DNA of 64,000 nucleotides from Pseudoglutamicibacter cumminsii (GTDB taxonomy: Bacteria > Actinomycetota > Actinomycetes > Actinomycetales > Micrococcaceae). The notes under the pieces are model-generated. The model saw nothing but the letters and a program-made list of their open reading frames with translations. It was not told the origin of the DNA and made no database searches. Positions 57,879-64,000 of this stretch are shown in pieces (the first letter of the stretch is position 1; every line of letters begins with the position of its first letter). The stretch lies in assembly GCF_016907775.1 (NCBI RefSeq), contig NZ_JAFBCO010000001.1, positions 868,001 to 932,000 on the forward strand, written 5' to 3'. Both the position numbers and the translations under genes were made by a program.

Positions 57879-59168
57879 GTGACCACTTCAACGACTTCCC
57901 CACAGCAGGCCGCTACGGCCAATGAAAATTCGAAGGCGCCGCGAACCGGCGCGACCGTCATCATCCCCGCTCGCGGCGGATCCAAAGGCGTGCCACTCAA
58001 GAACTTGCGCCCCATCGCAGGCCGCTCACTCGTCGGCCGCGCGATCGACGCCGCGCTCGCTACTGAATCGGTCACCAGTGTCTACGTATCAACAGACCAC
58101 CCAGGCATCGCCGACGAAGCCCGCCGTTGCGGAGCCGGCGTCATCGAACGCCCAGCATCCCTCTCCGGCGACACCGCATCGAGCGAATCCGCCATCCTGC
58201 ACGCGCTCGGAATCCTCGAATCCCGCGGCGAGCGCCCAGCCGTCACGGTTCTGGTGCAGTGCACTTCGCCGTTCATCCGACCAGAAGACCTCCAAGCAGC
58301 CGTCACCGCGGTCGAAACGAAGTCAGCAGACGTCGCGTTCTCAACCGTAGAAGATCACGGCTTCCTATGGACCCGTACCCCGAACGGCAACGTCACGGCA
58401 GTCGGCCACCAGGTCGCTTACCGTCCACGCCGCCAAGACCGCGCACCGCAGATGCGTGAAACCGGCGCGTTCTACGCAATGAACACCGAAGGGTTCCTCG
58501 AAACCCGCCACCGATTCTTCGGAACCCTCAGCGCGGTCGAGGTCCCAGCATGGACCGCACCGGAAATCGACAGTCTCGATGACCTCGAGCACGCGATCCG
58601 CATCGCGGAACTCCACGAAGCGCCTGTACAAGCGCTCGATGTTGACGCGCTCATCATGGACTTCGACGGCGTCCACACCGACGACTCCGTGACCATTACC
58701 CAAGAGGGAACCGAATCCGTCAAGGTGTCCCGCTCCGACGGCATGGGCATCAAGATGCTCCGCCAAGCGGGCGTCCCGATGGTCATCGTGTCCACCGAAA
58801 CCAACCCCGTCGTAACCGCCCGAGGCAAGAAGCTCAAGGTCGAGGTTATGCAGGGCATCGAACACAAAGCCGAAGCCGTTGCCAACTGGATCAAGGACAA
58901 CAACCTCGACCCGGCCCGGGTCGCATTCCTCGGCAACGACATCAACGACCTGCCAGCGTTCGCAGAAGTCGGATGGCCACTAGCTGTCGCAGACGCACAG
59001 CCGGTCGTCGCACGCACCGCCCGCCTCACCATCTCCGCTCGCGGCGGACACGGCGCGGTACGCGAAGTATGCGACCGCATCCTGGCGGCACGCAACGAAA
59101 ACCGAGACGTCAACGACCCCGCAGGCCTCCTGCCTCGATCTATCAACCGTTCACCAATCTCCGCTTAA
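57879..59168 (+). CDS. neuA: CMP-sialic acid synthetase fused to a HAD phosphatase domain
   Basis: The 429-residue protein joins two enzymes. Residues 22-250 are an acylneuraminate cytidylyltransferase with IPARGGSKGVPLKNL, STDHPGIADEA, QCTSPFIRPED and MRETGAFYAMN. Residues 255-420 are a KdsC-like HAD phosphatase with nucleophile motif LIMDFDGVHTDD, the conserved Lys region GIEHKAEAV, and GNDINDLPAF. Such a fusion activates sialic acid with CTP and may dephosphorylate a sialate-9-phosphate. GTG 57879 is preferred; TTG 57870 is an alternative. It is the first gene of the surface-glycan locus. Confidence 0.92.
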   Translation: MTTSTTSPQQAATANENSKAPRTGATVIIPARGGSKGVPLKNLRPIAGRSLVGRAIDAALATESVTSVYVSTDHPGIADEARRCGAGVIERPASLSGDTASSESAILHALGILESRGERPAVTVLVQCTSPFIRPEDLQAAVTAVETKSADVAFSTVEDHGFLWTRTPNGNVTAVGHQVAYRPRRQDRAPQMRETGAFYAMNTEGFLETRHRFFGTLSAVEVPAWTAPEIDSLDDLEHAIRIAELHEAPVQALDVDALIMDFDGVHTDDSVTITQEGTESVKVSRSDGMGIKMLRQAGVPMVIVSTETNPVVTARGKKLKVEVMQGIEHKAEAVANWIKDNNLDPARVAFLGNDINDLPAFAEVGWPLAVADAQPVVARTARLTISARGGHGAVREVCDRILAARNENRDVNDPAGLLPRSINRSPISA

Positions 59169-59227
59169 ACGACGAGACAACCAAAACTTCAAGCCCTAAC
59201 GGCTACCTTGTGAAAGGACTCAAGAAA

Positions 59228-60136
59228 ATGACTCAGCCAACCAAGACTGTTCAGATCGGCGAAAAGACCCTCGGCGCAGACCAGCCTGTCTACGTCATCG
59301 GCGAAATCGGCATCAACCACAACGGTGACGTCGACATCGCAAAGCAGCTCATCGACGTGGCTGCAGACGCCGGCGCGGACGCTGTGAAGTTCCAGAAGCG
59401 CACCCCAGAAATCGCTGTTCCGGAGCACATGCGCGACAAGCCACGCCAGACCCCATGGGGCGAAATGACCTACATGGAGTACAAGTACCGCGTCGAGTTC
59501 GGCGAGAAGGAATACAAGGAACTCATGAAGTACGCAGCAGCGCAGGACCTGCACTGCTTCGCTTCCCCATGGGACGTCCCTTCCGTTGAGTTCCTCGAGG
59601 ACCTCGGCGTTGTGACCCACAAGATCGCGTCCGCATCCGTGACCGACAAGGAGATGCTGCGCGCCCTCCAGCAGACCGGCAAGCCACTCATCATGTCCAC
59701 CGGTATGTCGACGCTCGCTGAGATCGACGAAGCCGTCGCGATCCTCGGCACCGACAACCTTGTGCTCATGCACTCGTGCTCTACCTACCCAATGCCACCA
59801 GAGGAAGCCAACCTCCGCGCAATCAAGACCCTCGAAGACCGCTACGGCGTTCCAGTGGGTTACTCGGGCCACGAAGACGGCCTGCAGATCTCCCTGGCAG
59901 CAGTCGCCCTAGGCGCTGTCACGGTAGAACGCCACATCACCCTCGACCGCACCATGTGGGGCTCCGACCAGGCCGCATCCCTCGAGCCAAAGGCCTTCGA
60001 GGAGCTCGTCGCTGACATCCGCATCCTCGAAAAGGCTCTGGGCGACGGCCGCAAGCGCGTCATGCCAGGCGAAGCAGCTAAGAAGGACTCGCTGCGCCGC
60101 GTGACCGAAGACCCAATGGCAGTAAAGGCCAACTAA
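59228..60136 (+). CDS. neuB: NeuB-type N-acetylneuraminate synthase lacking the C-terminal SAF domain
   Basis: The 302-residue protein has the NeuB TIM-barrel motifs VIGEIGINHNGDVDIAKQ near residue 20, DAVKFQKR near 49, ASPWDVPSVEFL near 112, LIMSTGMSTLAEI near 155, YPMPPEEANLRAI near 183 and YSGHEDGLQISLAA near 214. It condenses an amino sugar with phosphoenolpyruvate to a nonulosonic acid. The protein stops after GDGRKRVMPGE, just where the antifreeze-like (SAF) domain of E. coli NeuB begins, so that domain is missing. AAAGGA lies nine bases before ATG 59228. It lies 59 bp after neuA. Confidence 0.92.
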   Translation: MTQPTKTVQIGEKTLGADQPVYVIGEIGINHNGDVDIAKQLIDVAADAGADAVKFQKRTPEIAVPEHMRDKPRQTPWGEMTYMEYKYRVEFGEKEYKELMKYAAAQDLHCFASPWDVPSVEFLEDLGVVTHKIASASVTDKEMLRALQQTGKPLIMSTGMSTLAEIDEAVAILGTDNLVLMHSCSTYPMPPEEANLRAIKTLEDRYGVPVGYSGHEDGLQISLAAVALGAVTVERHITLDRTMWGSDQAASLEPKAFEELVADIRILEKALGDGRKRVMPGEAAKKDSLRRVTEDPMAVKAN

Positions 60137-60183
60137 CGCCTCCTCACATGGAGCGTCGAGTCAACGTGAATATTGGAGGATCC

Positions 60184-61293
60184 GTGACTGCATCCGCAGT
60201 ACCTACCGAGACACGCTCAGAAGAACCTGAGCGCATCTCGCTGATTGTGACAACCCACAATCAGAAAAGCCTGCTCCCTGACACGCTCATCTCTGCGACT
60301 CGGCAGATGCCTGCCGGTCAAGAAGACCAGCTCCATGTCATCGTGGTCGACGACGGCTCAGACGAAGACGTCGCGGACGTCATCGAGGCGTTCCGCCCAG
60401 TTCTGCCACGCCTCACGCTTCTGAAGAACCCGGTTGCGCGCGGTGTCTCAGCCGCGCGCAACCGGGGCCTCGACGTTGCTCGCGGAACCTACATCGCCTT
60501 CCTCGACGGCGACGACTGGCTCGAACCGAACAGCCTCAGCGTCCGCGCCGAAACGATGGATCGGCTCGGGGTCGACTTCGTCCGCACACCGATCATCGAA
60601 GAAAACCGCGGGACCCGCACCGTGCGGCGCTTGCCAACCGGCCGCCTCGGAACAGTCGAGAACCCGCGTGACTTCATCATGCCTCCGAACCACACGACCG
60701 TGATCGACAACCCGTGGGTCACGGCAGGCATGTACCACCGTCGGCTCCAGGACGAACACGGTGCCCTCCGTTTCGACGAGAGCCTCCTGACCGCAGAAGA
60801 CCGCTTATGGTTCTGGCGCGTCATGCTCGCCGCATCGAGCTGCGCATTCATTGATGCCCCAACGACGCTGTGGCGCCGCGGCATCAGCACAACGCTGACC
60901 CAGATCGGCGACGAACGCCAGATCCACTTCGCCTACGCGTTCGGCAAGATGGCGGATCTGCTCAACAAAGACCGGGAACGCGAGCGCTTGATGCCTAAGC
61001 TCGCCCGCCAGTTCCTTGCGATCACGTGCTTCCAGCTCGAACGGAAGAGCCGGCTGAGCAAGGAACTCCAGCACGAGATGTACTCGGCGATCCAAGTGAC
61101 CGCGCAGAAATTCGATCAGGGCATTCTCCTGGAAACCGTGAAAGACCTGGGGCCTAAACGCCAGAAGCTACTCGCCCCAGCGCTTCCCGCGATGCACCAG
61201 AAAGTCGAAGGTGCGAGCTTCATGTCCGCATTGCTTTCATTCCGCCCTTCCGTACACTTCCCGAACTCTGACAACGCAAAGAGCAAACGATGA
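60184..61293 (+). CDS. Family 2 glycosyltransferase
   Basis: The 369-residue protein has a GT-A fold with SLIVTTHNQKSLLPDTL near residue 20, VIVVDDGSDEDVADVI near 54, GVSAARNRGLDVARG near 88, and the DxD-like FLDGDDWLEP near 106. Later AEDRLWFWRVMLAAS is a typical GT2 acceptor region. It transfers a sugar for the surface glycan; donor and acceptor are unknown. I prefer GTG 60184, which follows GGAGGA closely. ATG 60148 (12 residues longer) has no ribosome-binding site. Its stop overlaps the next gene by four bases. Confidence 0.85.
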   Translation: MTASAVPTETRSEEPERISLIVTTHNQKSLLPDTLISATRQMPAGQEDQLHVIVVDDGSDEDVADVIEAFRPVLPRLTLLKNPVARGVSAARNRGLDVARGTYIAFLDGDDWLEPNSLSVRAETMDRLGVDFVRTPIIEENRGTRTVRRLPTGRLGTVENPRDFIMPPNHTTVIDNPWVTAGMYHRRLQDEHGALRFDESLLTAEDRLWFWRVMLAASSCAFIDAPTTLWRRGISTTLTQIGDERQIHFAYAFGKMADLLNKDRERERLMPKLARQFLAITCFQLERKSRLSKELQHEMYSAIQVTAQKFDQGILLETVKDLGPKRQKLLAPALPAMHQKVEGASFMSALLSFRPSVHFPNSDNAKSKR

Positions 61294-62756
61294 CTCAGCT
61301 TTTCCAGGCTTCAACCCTGTACCAGGTGGCGTCACTCGCCGCTATGATCGACGCCGGCGCTGTCCCTGAAGACGACGACCGCGTCCTGTGCATCGTTGAC
61401 ACGACCCGCCAGCCGGAGCTCGTCCCTGGCATTACCGGAGCCACTGGTTTCGAAGAGCTTTCCTCACGCTTCGACCGTGTCATCAACTTGGGTGAATTCA
61501 TCCGCCCACTACGGCCGCACCAGTTCGCTCCACGCGACTTCGAAACCCCGATGTGGCGCAAGCTCCTGTGCAAATTCTTCGACCTGCCGCTCACGGAGCC
61601 AGGCCACGCATCCAAGATCTCTCTATGGCTCGAGTCCCTCCAAGTCAATCCGGGGCGGGCACTCGCGAACATCTTCCATGACGCACCCATCACCGTCCAC
61701 GCGGATGGGCTCATGGCCTACGGTCCGCTACGTGACCCTCTGCCCATGTCCATTGGTTCGCGACTGGATCGCGTTGTCCACCTCGACATCGTGCCCGGCC
61801 TCAAGCCTCTCTACGGCAGGGAATGGGACGCAGCCACCGATGCGGTAGCGCTTGAAAACTTCACTCACGTGATCAATGAATGGGCTAACAAAGTTGAGCC
61901 TTCTGAAGCGTGCGCGAGCATCATGCGCTCCGGAAAGCCGGCAGGCTTTATCCTGGGGCAGTACCTCAATGAGCTCAAGCTCATCACCGACGAGGAAGAG
62001 CACGAGCTCACCACCAACATGGCTCAAGCAGCGGTCGACGCCGGCGCCGAGATCATTGCATTCAAACCGCATCCTTCGGCTTCATACGCTTCCCGCACCG
62101 TTGTGCGCGAAATCATTGAATCCGCGGGCCTCGAGTACGTGGAAATTACTGACACCGTGCCCGCAGAGATCGTCGCAACCTGGATCAAGCCAGTCGTCGC
62201 AGTCTCGATCTTCTCAACCGCGCTCGCAACACTGCATTACGGCTACGGCATCCCCGCTGTCTCAATAGGTGCAGACCAGGTGGTTCACAACTTGAACCCT
62301 TACCCGAACTCCAACCGAGTGCCAGTTATGCTCGCGGACGCGCTCTTCCGTCGCAACATTCCCGCACCAGATGAAGAAAAGCACAGCGGCGCCTCGCACG
62401 ACCAAGAACTGGGCTCCCATTACGAAGGTCGCCTCCAGGCCCTCCTCAACACCGTCGGTTACACGATGCAACCCGACCGGATGAAAGACCTCTACCCATC
62501 GGCCCACGAGTTCTGCACAGCAGACCCTGAACTCCGGAAACTCTACATGCGCAAGAGTCGCCTCTACCGGCTCGGCCTCATGAAAACGAACCCGGAGAAC
62601 TTCTACGAGCACTTGGTTGGGCACCTGGACGACGCCATGGGAACCAACAACCTCACCGCACTCAAGAAGAAACTTCAAACCTCGAAAATCCTCAAGCACC
62701 CCACAAACGCAGCAGTTAAAATCCTCTCGTCGTTTGGTCAGCGGAAGTCGCGATGA
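61290..62756 (+). CDS. Polysialyltransferase-like glycosyltransferase
   Basis: The 488-residue protein has the features of the bacterial alpha-2,8-polysialyltransferase family: an N-terminal Rossmann-like half, GFILGQYLNELKLITDEEE near residue 217, the HP motif IAFKPHPSAS near 254, and the S/T motif VVAVSIFSTALATLHYGYGIPAVS near 300. The last 100 residues are a charged helical extension. With NeuA and NeuB in the same operon, a sialyl- or nonulosonyl-transferase is the best reading. It overlaps the genes on both sides by four bases. Confidence 0.8.
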   Translation: MTQLFQASTLYQVASLAAMIDAGAVPEDDDRVLCIVDTTRQPELVPGITGATGFEELSSRFDRVINLGEFIRPLRPHQFAPRDFETPMWRKLLCKFFDLPLTEPGHASKISLWLESLQVNPGRALANIFHDAPITVHADGLMAYGPLRDPLPMSIGSRLDRVVHLDIVPGLKPLYGREWDAATDAVALENFTHVINEWANKVEPSEACASIMRSGKPAGFILGQYLNELKLITDEEEHELTTNMAQAAVDAGAEIIAFKPHPSASYASRTVVREIIESAGLEYVEITDTVPAEIVATWIKPVVAVSIFSTALATLHYGYGIPAVSIGADQVVHNLNPYPNSNRVPVMLADALFRRNIPAPDEEKHSGASHDQELGSHYEGRLQALLNTVGYTMQPDRMKDLYPSAHEFCTADPELRKLYMRKSRLYRLGLMKTNPENFYEHLVGHLDDAMGTNNLTALKKKLQTSKILKHPTNAAVKILSSFGQRKSR

Positions 62757-63820
62757 GCACCACCCGTAAGCCTCGGTCCAGGCGCGCGCCCCGCGCCCCT
62801 CAAGAAACCCCGCGGCCGCGGCTCGGCACGAGCGAAATCTGGGTTGAATCCCCACTCCAGCTGCTCAGCGCCATCGAAGCACACGCAGCAGGCCTCACCG
62901 GCACATCGACTACGGTTCGTGTCCGACCCGGAATCCCCGGGATCAACAAAACCGCCGACACCCTCGCCAACAACGTTCCGCAAGGCATCACCATCGATAC
63001 GGAAAGCGGACACATCACACCCCTCAGCTCATCACCGATGAACCGATGGGGTGCCGGAGACATGTTCTCCGGCCAAGTACAAAAAGCGATGCTCGGCACC
63101 CTTGGTGACCGCGAAATCATCATCATCGACGATGGCCTGGCAACCCTCGCATTCCTAGACAAACTCAGCCACAACAGCCCGACGCCACTCGTACGTGACC
63201 GAGGCAAGAGGACTGCCGGACGCATCGCCCTCGGGCTCGCTGCATGGCACCGGCTCCGTTGGGCAGCCAAAAACAACCGCGTGCTGCTCATCACCGCGTT
63301 GCCGCTCGTCCCAGAACTCTCCGAACGGCTCGCCCGCATTGGCGTGCGCGTTGAACACCACGCCTTCGAATGGTCCCGCAGCCAGCCGGCCGAGGAATCC
63401 TTCAGCGAACAAACCATGCTGATCGGTTCAGCGCTGGCCTGCGACGGCCTCATCGAACCAGAGCCGTACATCAACTGGATCAAACAGCTCGCCTCGGATG
63501 CCCCGCTGGCCTACTTCCCACACCGACGCGAACAAGGCGAACTACTCGAAGCGATCCGGCAAATCCCCGGCGTCAACGTGCAAGCCACCACAACCCCCGT
63601 AGAACTTCGCCTTCGCGGGCTACGTCCCCTCCAGCGCGTCGTATCCCTCCCATCGACCGCCGTAACCTCACTCCGGCTCCTGCTGGCCGGCCGCGGAATC
63701 GACGTGACCTACAAACGCATCCCGGACTCATGGTGGACACCTCAAGCCACCCCCGCGCTGAGGCAACACCTTTTGTCTTCAGTCTCGCTCAAACAAGGTA
63801 AGGAAAAACATGACGGTTAG
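62753..63820 (+). CDS. Probable GT52-like sialyltransferase-type protein
   Basis: The 355-residue protein has an Arg/Pro-rich leader of about 25 residues, then EIWVESPLQLLSAIEAHAAG. That opening resembles the (S/T)PLQL motif of GT52 sialyltransferases, as do IIIIDDGLATL near residue 122, YFPHRREQGEL near 257 and VSLPSTAVTSLRLLL near 297. The last two correspond in position to the HP and S/T motifs of the neighbour upstream. This is a remote similarity, so the assignment is tentative. It overlaps the previous gene by four bases and the next by 11. Confidence 0.62.
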   Translation: MSTTRKPRSRRAPRAPQETPRPRLGTSEIWVESPLQLLSAIEAHAAGLTGTSTTVRVRPGIPGINKTADTLANNVPQGITIDTESGHITPLSSSPMNRWGAGDMFSGQVQKAMLGTLGDREIIIIDDGLATLAFLDKLSHNSPTPLVRDRGKRTAGRIALGLAAWHRLRWAAKNNRVLLITALPLVPELSERLARIGVRVEHHAFEWSRSQPAEESFSEQTMLIGSALACDGLIEPEPYINWIKQLASDAPLAYFPHRREQGELLEAIRQIPGVNVQATTTPVELRLRGLRPLQRVVSLPSTAVTSLRLLLAGRGIDVTYKRIPDSWWTPQATPALRQHLLSSVSLKQGKEKHDG

Positions 63821-64000
63821 GACCATCGCGGCCATCGCCGACTCCGACTCATACCTCAAGTACGCCGTCCATTTCCTCGACCAGCTCAAAGACTGGCGGC
63901 GTCAAGTAGTGGTCGTACGTTCCCACGTGATCCCGACCTCAGTACAGACCCGCGCCGCGCTCGCTGGCACCTTCCTCGAAGGCCGCCCGCCAGCAGTCGT
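63810..64000 (+). CDS. Probable glycosyltransferase-type protein (partial, C-terminus beyond right edge)
   Basis: An open frame begins at ATG 63810, preceded by AAGGA, and runs off the window after about 63 residues. It starts MTVRTIAAIADSDSYLKYAV and continues FLDQLKDWRRQVVVVRSHVI, a Rossmann-like opening. I do not recognise the family with certainty; position and pattern suggest another glycosyltransferase of the nonulosonic acid locus. It overlaps the preceding gene by 11 bases, so it belongs to the same operon. Confidence 0.6.
   Translation, partial: MTVRTIAAIADSDSYLKYAVHFLDQLKDWRRQVVVVRSHVIPTSVQTRAALAGTFLEGRPPAV

Overview
The window looks like chromosome from a high-GC actinobacterium, most likely a member of the Micrococcales close to Arthrobacter or Pseudoglutamicibacter. 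Supporting signs are the rpsF-ssb-rpsR-rplI ribosomal/SSB operon with a GT87-type membrane protein and dnaB nearby, a fused pcaL gene, a class-E-like LANTG sorting signal, frequent GTG/TTG starts and several genes that look leaderless. The genus is inference. I see no tRNA, rRNA, CRISPR array, insertion sequence or prophage.

Region 1 (1-16.3 kb) is an aromatic-acid catabolic island. On the left are an aldehyde dehydrogenase with a metallo-beta-lactamase-fold hydrolase cut by the window edge, a short-chain dehydrogenase, an IclR regulator and an MFS transporter. Next come a phthalate-dioxygenase-reductase-type flavoprotein and a CYP199-like P450, which I read as an aromatic O-demethylase pair, and a second MFS carrier. 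An aldo/keto reductase, a second IclR regulator, pobA, pcaH, pcaG, pcaB and fused pcaL follow. Together they can be read as: methoxybenzyl alcohol or aldehyde to 4-methoxybenzoate to 4-hydroxybenzoate to protocatechuate to 3-oxoadipate. The last steps (pcaIJ, pcaF) are not in the window. Three inverted repeats with the form TTCC-N7-GGAA lie in the two divergent promoter regions of this island and look like shared operators.

Region 2 (16.3-25 kb) holds a GNAT acetyltransferase, a maleylacetate reductase, a solitary DNA methyltransferase, a glutaminase with a STAS domain, hutG, a membrane-anchored serine protease with a PDZ domain, a DtxR-type metalloregulator and a divergent SseB-family protein with a His-rich tail.

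Region 3 (24.8-38.7 kb) holds a 5-oxoprolinase operon (pxpA, fused pxpBC, gntR). It also holds MATE and MFS exporters, a CPBP membrane protease, a LysE exporter, a LANTG cell-wall protein with a lamin-tail domain, a mycoredoxin-like protein, a DUF2891 protein and a biotin ECF transporter (bioM-bioN-bioY).

Region 4 (38.7-50.4 kb) has an MHS-type transporter behind two paralogous secreted proteins (one has lost its lipobox Cys), an EamA transporter and dnaB. A gene-free stretch crowded with DnaA-box-like sequences precedes a TPP riboswitch with thiD-MFS-thiM-thiE. A PepSY lipoprotein and a flavin reductase follow.

Region 5 (50.6-57.8 kb) is rplI-rpsR-ssb-rpsF, an OafA-type O-acyltransferase with an SGNH domain, an M18 aminopeptidase and a GT87-like membrane protein. 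Region 6 (57.9-64 kb) is a sialic-acid-type surface glycan locus that runs off the right edge: CMP-sialate synthetase fused to a HAD phosphatase, a NeuB-type synthase without its usual C-terminal SAF domain, a GT2 glycosyltransferase, a polysialyltransferase-like protein, a probable GT52-like protein and a partial last gene.

Short tandem duplications of 15-19 bp recur at gene edges across the window, both in promoters and in protein termini.
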